From contig JADFZP010000025.1 in assembly GCA_015232485.1 (NCBI GenBank), positions 1-15,540 on the forward strand: a stretch of DNA of 15,540 nt, in the 5' to 3' direction. Position numbers and translations under genes: made by a program. The notes under the pieces are model-generated. The model was not told the DNA's origin and made no database searches. It saw nothing but the letters and a program-made list of their open reading frames with translations. Each line of letters opens with the position of its first letter. The first letter of the stretch is position 1. Of this stretch, positions 1 to 6,250 are shown piece by piece. The stretch comes from Alphaproteobacteria bacterium. GTDB lineage: Bacteria > Pseudomonadota > Alphaproteobacteria > Rhodospirillales > Magnetospirillaceae.

Positions 1-26
1 TCGGCGCCCTGGGAGATGATCCACCA

Positions 27-1241
27 ATGCAGGTATCCGCCCATCTGACCGCCGAAGTCGAAAAGGCCGCCGTCCTGATCGGACGCCTCGATCAGGCGGT
101 GGCCCACCATCCGCTCCGAACCGGATGGAAACTGGCGGGAAGCCTGGACGCCGCCGTGCGGATGGCCTCGGCCGACGGCCGCCGCGCCGACCTCGTGCGG
201 GTGGCCGCGCTGCTTGAGGGCCTGCGGGTCAAACCGGGTCTGGTCGAAGATGGCGGCGCGGCGGCCAAGGCGCTCGATGCCTATGAGTGGTTGTGTGACG
301 GCGAGCGCGCCGTCCTCGCATCCCGCCACCGGCTGCTGGTGGCGCGGGCGGCACCGATCGACAGCGCGTTCGCCGCCGAAATCGAAGATCTGGCCGATCG
401 CGGCGAGGCGGAGGGCCAGCGCGAACGCGAGCGGCTGATCGACGCGGCGCTCGTCCACCTTGAGGCGGAGCCGGGGCCGTCCCTGCTCGCCTTTGGCCGG
501 GCCACCTGGCGGTGGCTGGCCGAGGGCGGCGATCGGATGGCCGTGCGAACCGCCCTCCCCGCGTTCCTGATCCGCCGAGGGATCGTCGGCACCTATCTAC
601 CCTGTCTGATCGGCGCCGCCGCGTGGCGCCGAGATGCCCCCGACCAGGAGGAGGATTGGATCGCCGGCCTCGTCGCGACGGTCGCCTCCGAGGCCGCCGC
701 CGGGCTGGCGCTGTTGTCCGCTCAGGACGGAGCGTGGCTCGACGCCCGGCGCATGGTGGCGGCCCGGCGCACCCACGCCGATTCGCGGTTGCCGGGCTGC
801 GTCGATCTGCTGACCGCCATGCGGCTGATCGGCCCGACCCGCCTCGCCCGCACCCTGGGGATCAGCGTGCGCGGCGCGAGCCTGCTGCTGGCCGAGTTGG
901 TGCGGCTCGGCGCGGCCGTCGAACTCACGGGCCAACACCGCAACAAGATTTTCGGCCTCACCAAGCTGGTCGCCGAAATCGCGGCGGTCGTCACCCCGGT
1001 CCTGCCCCGCTCGGCGCCCCAGCACTACGCCGTCCGCGCCCCCGCCCTGCCCGCGCCCATGCCGTTCAAGGCGCCGATGCGCGCGGCGACCGATCCGCAA
1101 CTCGATCTCGACGCGATGATGGCGCGCCTGGACGGGTTGCTCGCGGACACGAATCGCGCCGTCGAAAATGCGCAGAAAGTCCTCTCCGCCCTGGCTGGGG
1201 AGCCCACCGCTCGGGCCGTCGCGACGGCCCCGCGAGAATGA
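27..1241 (+). CDS. DUF1612/HTH-domain protein (RHE_PE00001-like)
   Basis: A 404-residue protein that resembles the DUF1612 plus helix-turn-helix family found on plasmids and in accessory regions of Alphaproteobacteria. Its function is not established. The N-terminal part has the family's typical opening (GRLDQAVAHHPL at about residues 19-30). Residues about 258-312 form a predicted winged helix: an LARTLGISVRGASLLLAEL helix pair, then a wing ending in NKIFGL. An alanine/proline-rich linker and a short acidic-amphipathic tail follow. ATG 27 has a GGAG motif about 12 bases upstream, but the frame stays open to the left edge, so an earlier start is possible. The last codons contain a perfect 18-bp palindrome, and origin-like iterons begin 17 bases after the stop. 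A role as a DNA-binding regulator near the replication origin is inference from position. It is not a relaxase or integrase by any motif I can see. Confidence 0.72.
   Translation: MQVSAHLTAEVEKAAVLIGRLDQAVAHHPLRTGWKLAGSLDAAVRMASADGRRADLVRVAALLEGLRVKPGLVEDGGAAAKALDAYEWLCDGERAVLASRHRLLVARAAPIDSAFAAEIEDLADRGEAEGQRERERLIDAALVHLEAEPGPSLLAFGRATWRWLAEGGDRMAVRTALPAFLIRRGIVGTYLPCLIGAAAWRRDAPDQEEDWIAGLVATVASEAAAGLALLSAQDGAWLDARRMVAARRTHADSRLPGCVDLLTAMRLIGPTRLARTLGISVRGASLLLAELVRLGAAVELTGQHRNKIFGLTKLVAEIAAVVTPVLPRSAPQHYAVRAPALPAPMPFKAPMRAATDPQLDLDAMMARLDGLLADTNRAVENAQKVLSALAGEPTARAVATAPRE
1213..1230. repeat. Perfect 18-bp palindrome at the 3' end of the first gene
   Basis: GGGCCGTCGCGACGGCCC reads identically on both strands and lies inside the last codons of the DUF1612-like gene. 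No T-tract follows, so it is not a standard intrinsic terminator. It could be a protein-binding site next to the origin, or chance in GC-rich coding DNA. Confidence 0.4.
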
Positions 1242-1339
1242 AGTTGTCCACCCTCTTCCACGCATAAAGGCCCACCGTCGGACTTCATGCACGAATACTT
1301 GCCCACCGAAAGTACGAATAAACGCCCACCGAATCGGGC

Positions 1340-1348
1340 TTATCCACG
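1340..1348 (+). promoter_or_regulatory. DnaA box
   Basis: TTATCCACG matches eight of nine bases of the DnaA box TTATCCACA and overlaps the outer edge of an iteron (1344-1363). Weaker variants are TTGTCCACC at 1244-1252 and, on the minus strand, TTTTCCACG at 1436-1444. A DnaA site among iterons supports an origin of replication here. Confidence 0.55.
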
Positions 1349-1363
1349 CATAAAGGCCCACCC

Positions 1364-1400
1364 ACTACCTGTATAAAGAAAACCTATAAAAAACCTGTAG
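1364..1400. other. AT-rich segment with short direct repeats, candidate unwinding element
   Basis: This segment is far richer in A and T than its surroundings. It contains three related direct repeats beginning ACCTGTA or ACCTATA at about 1367, 1382 and 1393. Lying between iterons of opposite orientation, it is the most plausible DNA unwinding element of the origin. It could equally contribute a promoter reading toward tnpB and repA, as TATAAA motifs are present. Confidence 0.45.
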
Positions 1401-1436
1401 ACCGCGCGCCCGAAATCGAAAGGTGGGCTTTTATTC

Positions 1437-1550
1437 GTGGAAAACAAAAGGCTTGCCTTCATCAAAATTCGTGCCATAGCATCCAGCAAGAAGACGGAGA
1501 TGACCATGAAGGAGGCTCTTGAGCATGACGCCAGGGATGATGCGTCATGA
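1437..1550 (+). CDS. Possible 37-residue ORF upstream of tnpB
   Basis: An open frame from GTG 1437 to TGA 1548-1550 encodes a lysine- and alanine-rich peptide (MENKRLAFIKIRAIASSKK at its start). Its stop codon overlaps the tnpB start as ATGA, the arrangement expected of translational coupling. Internal ATG codons at about 1500 and 1506 give shorter versions. I recognise no family. It may be a leader peptide, the stump of a gene interrupted by the tnpB element, or not coding at all. The GTG falls inside an iteron, which argues against the longest version. Confidence 0.25.
   Translation: MENKRLAFIKIRAIASSKKTEMTMKEALEHDARDDAS
1524..1549. promoter_or_regulatory. Inverted repeat covering the tnpB start codon
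   Basis: CATGACGC (1524-1531) and GCGTCATG (1542-1549) are perfect 8-bp arms separated by 10 bases, and the right arm contains the tnpB ATG. In mRNA the hairpin would hide the start codon and the GGGATG stretch in front of it. In DNA it could be the left-end hairpin of an IS200/IS605-type element. Both readings are inference. Confidence 0.5.
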
Positions 1551-2863
1551 TCCTTGCGCATAAGATCGCCCTTGATCCGACCATTGAGCAATCGCGCCAT
1601 TTCGCGCGTGCGGCCGGTGTTACGCGGTTCGCCTGGAATTGGGCGCTCCAGACGTGGCAAGATGAATACAAGGATGGCGGCAAGCCGAGCGTGGCGAAGA
1701 TCAAGGCTAAGTGGAACGCCGTGCGTCGCGCGGAGTTCCCATGGTCCTATGAAGTCACGAAGTGCTCGTCCGGACAAGCAATCATCAATCTTGGGGTCGC
1801 GTTTAGCAACTTCTTCCGCGATTTGAAGAAGCCCAAGGGGGCGCGGAAGGCGCGCTACCCGAAGTTCAAGAAGAAGGGTCAACGCGACAGCTTCACCCTA
1901 TGGAACGACCAGTTCGAGGTGCGCGCGGTGACGGGGCGGTTCGGCAAGGATCGGGGTGAAATCCGCATTCCCAACCTGGGCTGGGTCCGCATGCGGGAGC
2001 CGTTGTCCGTTGCCGGGCGCGTCCTGGGCGCGGTGGTCGGCCGCGACGGCAACGGCTGGGCGGTGGCGATCCAGTGCGAGCAGCCGGACGCGGAAACGGC
2101 GCATCCCAACTCCGGAACGGTGGTCGGCGTCGATCTCGGCATCACGCACCTGATTAGCCTGTCCCGCCCGCTGCCGGATGGCCGGACGAAGATCGAGAAC
2201 CCCAAGCCGTTGCGAAAGGCCATGCGGCGCGTGAAGAAGCTGGCACGGAAGTGCTCGCGTCAGGAAGAAGTGCGGAAGAAGCGCAACGCCAAGACTAGCC
2301 GGCGGGCCAAGGCCCGGCGCGGGAAGCTGGCGAAGCTGCATCGGCGCGTGGCGAACATCCGCCGCGACACCATCCACAAGGCCACCACGGCGGTGGTCAA
2401 CGCCTTCGAGACAATCGTCATCGAAGCACTCAACGTTGCCGGCATGGTCAAGAACCACGCCCTTGCCGGCGCACTCCATGACGCGGCGTTCGGTGAAATC
2501 CGCAGGCAGGTCGAGTACAAGGCCCCGATTCGGGGTGGACATGTCAAGGTGGCGGATCGGTTCTTTCCGTCCAGCAAGACGTGCTCCGCCTGCGGCCACG
2601 TCATGGCGAAACTGCCACTTCACGTCCGGGGATGGACATGCCCCGCCTGCGGGATGATCCACGACCGGGACGAGAACGCCAGTTTCAACCTTGAAAACCT
2701 TGTGGTAAGGCCGGCTTGGCCTGAACCGTCGCTGGGCGATCCGGCGACTACGCACGGGGAGATCGCGGCTCTGGCCGACGCGCAAGCGGCGGTGAAACAG
2801 TGGTCGGTGAACCGTGAACTAAATCCGTGCGCACTTGTGCGTACAAAATTAGGAAGCAGATGA
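1547..2863 (+). CDS. tnpB: TnpB, RNA-guided transposon-associated nuclease (OrfB_IS605)
   Basis: A 438-residue protein of the IS200/IS605 OrfB family. TnpB proteins are RNA-guided DNA endonucleases related to the ancestors of Cas12. Their guide RNA is made from the 3' end of the gene and the adjoining DNA. The RuvC-like catalytic residues all appear present: D196 in GVDLGIT, E293 in VIEALN and D375 in HDRDENASFNL. The zinc ribbon cysteines are C346/C349 and C365/C368. The N-terminal helix-turn-helix-like segment and the arginine/lysine-rich helical segment (about 220-275) are typical. The length is normal to slightly long. The tail after residue 388 (LGDPATTHGEIAALADAQ and on) is the variable region that overlaps the guide RNA. 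The start ATG lies in an inverted-repeat arm, and the stop is five bases before the repA ATG, so transcription of tnpB would probably run into repA. Confidence 0.95.
   Translation: MILAHKIALDPTIEQSRHFARAAGVTRFAWNWALQTWQDEYKDGGKPSVAKIKAKWNAVRRAEFPWSYEVTKCSSGQAIINLGVAFSNFFRDLKKPKGARKARYPKFKKKGQRDSFTLWNDQFEVRAVTGRFGKDRGEIRIPNLGWVRMREPLSVAGRVLGAVVGRDGNGWAVAIQCEQPDAETAHPNSGTVVGVDLGITHLISLSRPLPDGRTKIENPKPLRKAMRRVKKLARKCSRQEEVRKKRNAKTSRRAKARRGKLAKLHRRVANIRRDTIHKATTAVVNAFETIVIEALNVAGMVKNHALAGALHDAAFGEIRRQVEYKAPIRGGHVKVADRFFPSSKTCSACGHVMAKLPLHVRGWTCPACGMIHDRDENASFNLENLVVRPAWPEPSLGDPATTHGEIAALADAQAAVKQWSVNRELNPCALVRTKLGSR
2827..2844 (+). promoter_or_regulatory. Imperfect hairpin near the tnpB right end
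   Basis: GTGCGCA (2827-2833) can pair with TGCGTAC (2838-2844) through one G-T wobble, leaving a four-base loop. It lies in the last codons of tnpB. Hairpins at this place usually mark the right end of IS200/IS605 elements and form part of the guide RNA scaffold. If the element ends here, the final tnpB residues and stop codon are borrowed from flanking plasmid DNA. Confidence 0.4.
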
Positions 2864-2867
2864 CCCG

Positions 2868-3917
2868 ATGGCAGAAGAACCTCCTCCTTCGATAGTGCTA
2901 ACCCCTCGAAACGGGGAGTTGCACCGGCAACTGGAACTGTTCGGTCTCGAAGCCCTGCTCACCACGCGGGAGGCCCAAGACAACCGCCGGGTCGCCGATC
3001 GTATCAGGGCGGCATCCCGCGCCCTCGCCGAAATCTCCTCGGATGAAATAGCCTATTTGCATTCAGGCTTTTGCATGGCAGCCCTGCCGCACCGCGATCC
3101 CGGCAAGGTCACGGTCTGGCATCGGCAGAATGGGCGGTTTCACCTGATCGTCCAGGCCGGTCACTTCATCGACGAAGGACAGCTTGTCCAACCCGGACTG
3201 CCCTGGGGCAACAAGGCCCGCCTGATCCTCCTGCACATCAACAAGGAGGGCCAGAAAAGCCGCCATGTTCCCCTCGGCGCGTCGATGCGGCAATACCTTC
3301 TGCGGCTGGGCCTTAGTCCGAGCGGCGGCAAGAACGGCACGATCACCGGAGTGCGCGACCAGATGCGGCGGATCAGCCGCGCCCGGCTCACCATGCAGTG
3401 GAACATGGGGGATGAAAACCAAGAGGCGTGGCTTCACGACCAGAATCTGATCGATGGCGTTCAGCTTTGGACGGCGGCCGAAGGCGAGAGGTCGCAGTGG
3501 CCCGAAGAGGTGGTCCTGACCGAGCAGTTCCATCGTCATTTGCAAGAGCACGGCGTTCCGCTTGCCGAGTTCGCCATCGCGCATCTGCGCCAATCGAGTT
3601 TGGCGCTCGATCTCTATGTCTGGCTGGCCCATCGCGTGCCGCGCTTGAAGGTGAAGGCGCTGGTCACCTGGGGGCAAATTGAATTGCAGGTTGGCAGCAA
3701 GGACGCCATCCCGACCAAGGAACTGGCGCGGCGCGTCCGCGATGCCATGCCCGATCTTCTCGCGGTCTATGACGGCCTGCGCATCGATGTCCGTCGCGAC
3801 GGCTTGGTGATCCATCCCGGCCCGCCCGCCGTGCCCCGCACCCGCGTGGTCGTGCCGTCGTCGCTCACGACGCATGTTCGTGGTGCTCGCCCGTTGGCGC
3901 TGCCCACGTCCGACTGA
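2868..3917 (+). CDS. repA: Plasmid replication initiator RepA (RepA_C family)
   Basis: A 349-residue protein matching the plasmid-encoded RepA family (RepA_C). These proteins bind iterons at oriV and recruit the host replisome. Recognisable blocks are PGLPWGNKARLILLHINKE (about 109-127), the MRQYLLRLGLSPSGG segment (about 140-154), the VRDQMRRISRARL helix (162-174), and the central WPEEVVLTEQF...HGVPLAEFAIAHLRQSSLALDLYVWLAHR core (about 211-256). ATG 2868 has AGGA (2851-2854) upstream. The gene starts five bases after the tnpB stop. Iterons lie on both sides of it, upstream beyond tnpB and downstream from 4016. The insertion has moved the gene away from whatever promoter originally preceded it, so expression may now depend on the tnpB transcript or on element sequence. 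The family call is firm. The initiator role is inferred from family and iterons. Confidence 0.92.
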   Translation: MAEEPPPSIVLTPRNGELHRQLELFGLEALLTTREAQDNRRVADRIRAASRALAEISSDEIAYLHSGFCMAALPHRDPGKVTVWHRQNGRFHLIVQAGHFIDEGQLVQPGLPWGNKARLILLHINKEGQKSRHVPLGASMRQYLLRLGLSPSGGKNGTITGVRDQMRRISRARLTMQWNMGDENQEAWLHDQNLIDGVQLWTAAEGERSQWPEEVVLTEQFHRHLQEHGVPLAEFAIAHLRQSSLALDLYVWLAHRVPRLKVKALVTWGQIELQVGSKDAIPTKELARRVRDAMPDLLAVYDGLRIDVRRDGLVIHPGPPAVPRTRVVVPSSLTTHVRGARPLALPTSD

Positions 3918-4010
3918 CGCGGGCGAACGTTCCGGCGCCGTCTCCGCAGGCCGCATCGCGGCTGGCGAAGGTCACCGCCATCCCAACATCGAGCTACATC
4001 AGGCGGTTAG

Positions 4011-4131
4011 CGTCCAAAGGTGGGCGTTTATTCGCAACCTCCCACGGCCGCTCGGCGTCGGCCGCCCGGCGGCTATCCGGGCGCGAAAGGTCAGGGCAGG
4101 CGAGGTGCGAATAAACGCCCACCTTTGGACG
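4011..4131. repeat. 26-bp perfect inverted repeat formed by two iterons
   Basis: Positions 4011-4036 and 4106-4131 are exact reverse complements over 26 bases, extending the iteron core with an outer CGTCC. The 69-base interior is GC-rich (proline-codon-like CGGCCGC tracts). The extra shared bases beyond the core suggest that one copy arose from the other by inversion, or that the pair forms a cruciform or a bidirectional binding site. Confidence 0.7.
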
Positions 4132-4657
4132 GGCTGGATGGCGTCCGCGCGCCGACCATCGCGGCGGAAAGAAAGGAAATCAATAGGTTAGAGGGAAAAG
4201 GTGGGCGTTTATTCGCATCCATCCCCGAACCAGCCATCCGCTGGTGGCGCTCCGCCACGGCTGGAGACGTGTATCGTCAAGGGGTTACGGGTCAAAGGTG
4301 GGCGTTTATTCGCATCCGGCCGCCGCTCCTGGGCGGCGGCGAGCCAGTCCAAGGGAGGGAATCGTTCATCGGCAATGGGTTATCGCCGGGCGATGTGATG
4401 GTGGTTGGGGTGGTCGGTGCGGAGATGCGCAGCGCCAAGAAAAAACATTCGTAAAAACAATGGCTTACAGAATGACCACGGAAGGAAGTGCGAATAAAAG
4501 CCCACCTTCGGGGAGCCGGCGTGCGCGGGAACGTGACGTGAACAGCGCATAATACGTTGGTTTTTGGCTGCGAAACGAAGCCGTTTCTGCGCACCGACAA
4601 CCGCCAAACATAGCGAAAACAAGGCGTTAGAGGAAAAAGGTGGGCTTTTATTCGCAC
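4016..4657. repeat. Iteron cluster II: six copies downstream of repA
   Basis: The stretch 3918-4713 holds no convincing gene but has six near-identical copies of GGTGGGCGTTTATTCGCA or its CTTTTA variant. Plus-strand copies lie at 4016-4037, 4197-4220, 4294-4317 and 4636-4657. Minus-strand copies lie at 4106-4126 and 4488-4509. Spacing is wide and irregular (about 90-190 bp), unlike the tighter cluster upstream of tnpB. Such dispersed copies may titrate RepA, handcuff plasmids for copy control, or form a second part of the origin. The copies with GCG and those with CTT in the middle form two sub-classes. Confidence 0.88.
4319..4340. repeat. GC hairpin adjoining an iteron
   Basis: GCCGCCGC (4319-4326) and GCGGCGGC (4333-4340) form 8-bp arms around a six-base loop, starting just after the iteron at 4294-4317. 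No T-tract follows, so it is unlikely to be a simple intrinsic terminator. A second small hairpin, GAAACG/CGTTTC, lies at 4572-4587. Confidence 0.4.
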
Positions 4658-4713
4658 TTCCCAAGGCGGGGGGGGCGGATTGCCCCGCTCCCTCCCCGTC
4701 TTTGCGACCCCCT

Positions 4714-5094
4714 CTACCGGGCGCGCGGTCGGCGGGCATCGGCGACCAGGTCGACCTCGTCGACCCTAATTCCGTAGGTCGCTTTGAGCGCCGCCAGAAG
4801 GAGATGGGTCTTGGTGCATCGCTTCGCGTGGCAGATGTCCGCGATCTGCTGCTCAACGTAGCTGGGAATCAGGGCGTTGAAGCGAGATGTCCGGTCGATC
4901 CTCGGGGCGGCTTCGGGCGATGGCTTCGGCTCCGGCGACGGAAGCGTGGAGGACGCGCTGACCCGGAAACCCACCGCCTTGGACACGTCTTGCAGCTTGG
5001 CCTCCTCGTCGGCCGTCATGTCCGCGACGTGGGCGTCCAGGTTCTTGGGCAGGCGCGAGGCTTTGATCGGCATGTCGGGCAGTTCTTTGGCCAT
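4714..5094 (-). CDS. Small ParB/ParG-like partition protein (ribbon-helix-helix)
   Basis: A 126-residue protein encoded directly after parA. Residues about 70-105 (SRFNALIPSYVEQQIADICHAKRCTKTHLLLAAL) fit a ribbon-helix-helix fold: a short strand followed by two helices. The N-terminal two-thirds is charged and proline-rich and looks flexible, as in ParG, whose mobile tail stimulates ParA ATP hydrolysis. There is no ParB/Srx CTPase domain. The gene starts 12 bases after the parA stop with GGAGA upstream, so the two are co-transcribed. Expected role: binding of the repeat array upstream of parA, repression of the operon, and coupling of plasmid to ParA. The fold call is by pattern and the family is poorly conserved, so no symbol is given. 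Confidence 0.75.
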   Translation of the reverse strand: MAKELPDMPIKASRLPKNLDAHVADMTADEEAKLQDVSKAVGFRVSASSTLPSPEPKPSPEAAPRIDRTSRFNALIPSYVEQQIADICHAKRCTKTHLLLAALKATYGIRVDEVDLVADARRPRAR

Positions 5095-5106
5095 GATGAT
5101 CTCCGG

Positions 5107-5763
5107 TCAGGCGGCGGCTTTCGCCATCGAAGCCAAGATGTCCTCGATCTCGGCGAGGATGGCCGCGACGTTGGCGGCGGCGCCGTCGGCCCCGCCGATT
5201 TGTGCCAGGGGCTTGTTGTGGAACATCATCTCCTGGAACGCGACCCGCTCAATCAACTCCGAGCGCAACACGGGGAAGCCCGCGCCTTCGAGCTGGGCGC
5301 GGGCGTGGGAAGCCACCGAGGTGCGGAAGTGCTTCACTCGCGTGAGCATGAACACCGCCTGGATGTGGCGGTCCAGGGCTTCGCTCGCGGCGGCCACCGC
5401 CTCCCAGGTTCGGGTGGCGTCGGTGATGTCCATCGCGGACGGGCCGGTGGGCAGGATGACCAGATTGGAGCGCGAGACGGCGAAGGTCAGCACGTCCTCG
5501 CCGGCTCCCGGCAGATCCACCAAGACGACATCGGCCGTGGTGCGCGCGGCGCTGATCTGGCGGACGATGGTGGCCTTGGTCGCGGTCTCGACGGTCAAAT
5601 GATCGAGTCCGAAGGCGCCGAGATGGCGGGACGCGTGCCCACGCGGATCGGCGTCGATCACATGGACCGCCTCCCCGCGCAACGCCCACGCGGCGCCGAG
5701 CGCGGTGGTCAGGGTGGTCTTGCCCACCCCCCCCTTGGCCGAGGATAGAGAAATCACTGGCAT
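5107..5763 (-). CDS. parA: ParA-family partition ATPase (short, type Ib-like)
   Basis: A 218-residue deviant Walker ATPase. The Walker A motif KGGVGKTT is at residues 10-17 and carries the signature lysine K10. The DADPRG motif is at 37-42 (most relatives have Q in place of R) and the Walker B region VVLVDLPG is at 79-86. It lacks an N-terminal DNA-binding domain, and its length matches type Ib ParA/ParF proteins, which pair with small RHH partners. The start at ATG 5763 is chosen because the protein begins directly with MPVISLSSAKGG and has GGGAG upstream. The longer frame reaching to 6051 would translate the repeat array and is rejected. The gene reads away from the tra block. A promoter candidate lies inside the repeats at 5815-5843. 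Confidence 0.95.
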   Translation of the reverse strand: MPVISLSSAKGGVGKTTLTTALGAAWALRGEAVHVIDADPRGHASRHLGAFGLDHLTVETATKATIVRQISAARTTADVVLVDLPGAGEDVLTFAVSRSNLVILPTGPSAMDITDATRTWEAVAAASEALDRHIQAVFMLTRVKHFRTSVASHARAQLEGAGFPVLRSELIERVAFQEMMFHNKPLAQIGGADGAAANVAAILAEIEDILASMAKAAA

Positions 5764-5786
5764 CGCCGTAGCTCCCAATCTGTGTA

Positions 5787-6113
5787 GGTGGCAACCTGCA
5801 AAGGTGGCGAACAAGGTATATGCGAAGATGCGCAGGCGCGCAACTGTGGAGGTCCATAGTTGCGCATCTCGCGAAGACGCGACCTTGCGAGGTGCGGATG
5901 AGCGGAGGTGCGGACATGCGCAGTGGTGCATGTGTGTAGGTGAGAACGTGGCGAAGTGCCAACCTGCGCACTGACGCACATGCGAACCTGCACACCTCCA
6001 CACCTTGCCATCGCGGCGGGTCGGGAGATGCGCAGTTGCACACAATGGCATCTGCGAAGGTGCGAACGAATGCAGGAGCGAACGTGCAGAGGTCGCGACC
6101 TGACGAGGTGCGA
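5787..6113. repeat. Degenerate short-repeat array upstream of parA, candidate parS centromere
   Basis: About 330 bases are filled with variants of a short motif resembling AGGTGCGNA or its complement TNCGCACCT, interleaved with GCGCA and GCGAA steps. Examples are AAGGTGGCGAAC, AGGTGCGGATG, GGAGGTGCGGAC, TGCGAAGGTGCGAA and GACGAGGTGCGA. Spacing is roughly 8 to 13 bases. Orientation is mostly one way from 5800 to 5960 and from 6050 to 6113, with the opposite orientation (AACCTGCGCA, GAACCTGCACACCTCCACACC) between. The position between divergent parA and traF fits centromeres of type Ib systems, where RHH partners bind arrays of short direct repeats. Confidence 0.65.
5815..5843 (-). promoter_or_regulatory. 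Candidate parA promoter within the repeat array
   Basis: Reading leftward, TTGCGC (5838-5843) and TATACC (5815-5820) are separated by exactly 17 bases, each matching four of six consensus positions. Transcription would start near 5808, about 45 bases before the parA ATG. Its position within repeats thought to bind the RHH protein fits autorepression. Confidence 0.4.
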
Positions 6114-6121
6114 TGATGGCA

Positions 6122-6151
6122 ATCTTGACAGGTTTGCCGCTTGGTCAAGAT
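6122..6151. promoter_or_regulatory. Inverted repeat upstream of traF, candidate operator
   Basis: ATCTTGAC (6122-6129) and GTCAAGAT (6144-6151) are perfect 8-bp arms with a 14-base spacer, centre to centre about two helical turns. The left arm contains TTGACA (6125-6130), a perfect -35 hexamer, but no good -10 follows at 16-18 bases. A strong -35 without a -10 next to an inverted repeat suggests a regulated transfer promoter. The regulator is unknown, and the plasmid's FlhDC-like pair is one candidate. Confidence 0.4.
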
Positions 6152-6250
6152 CGCCACGAAAAGCGAGGCAAAAACCAATCCAGCGCGCAGGTTGCGCCTC
6201 ACCCGCCCGGCTAGAATGCGCCGAAGTCAATCAGCCGTGGCGCATGACCG

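Larger units (their letters stand above)
1258..1440. repeat. Iteron cluster I: five copies, origin-like
   Basis: Five copies of a roughly 20-22 bp repeat with core GGTGGGCNTTTATTCG. Four are on the minus strand (1258-1277, 1289-1310, 1312-1333, 1344-1363) and one is on the plus strand (1419-1440). The minus copies are 23 to about 32 bp apart, roughly two to three helical turns. The same motif recurs downstream of repA. Iterons of this size beside a RepA_C initiator gene are the usual binding sites for the initiator and define an iteron-type oriV. The four minus-strand copies and the last plus-strand copy flank an AT-rich segment (1364-1400). Confidence 0.85.
1524..2850 (+). mobile_element. 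TnpB-only IS200/IS605-like element, boundaries approximate
   Basis: The element consists of a single tnpB gene between the left inverted repeat at 1524-1549 and an imperfect hairpin at 2827-2844. No Y1 or serine transposase (tnpA) is visible within or beside it, so mobility would need a transposase supplied in trans. It separates iteron cluster I from repA. The exact ends cannot be fixed from one sequence, because IS200/IS605 elements make no target duplication. Confidence 0.6.

Noticed and set aside
3874..4191. Plus-strand frame overlapping the repA end
   Set aside because: Starts inside repA, runs into iterons, and has no ribosome site or known domain.
4020..4552. Open frames across the iteron region downstream of repA
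   Set aside because: They translate the repeats themselves (repeated GGRLFAS or MGVYSHP), showing that the repeats, not a protein, shape the sequence.
1258..4657. CRISPR array
   Set aside because: The repeats vary in orientation and spacing (23 to about 190 bp) with no uniform spacers and no cas genes. tnpB is a transposon gene, not cas12.
4564..5748. Plus-strand frame of 394 residues opposite parA and its partner
   Set aside because: Antisense shadow of two well-supported genes. Gly/Arg/Asp-rich composition typical of GC-rich third-position bias.
5107..6051. A longer parA reading frame starting at 6051
   Set aside because: The extra 96 residues translate the repeat array into a Cys/His/Arg-rich low-complexity sequence. 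The conserved protein begins at ATG 5763 with a ribosome site.
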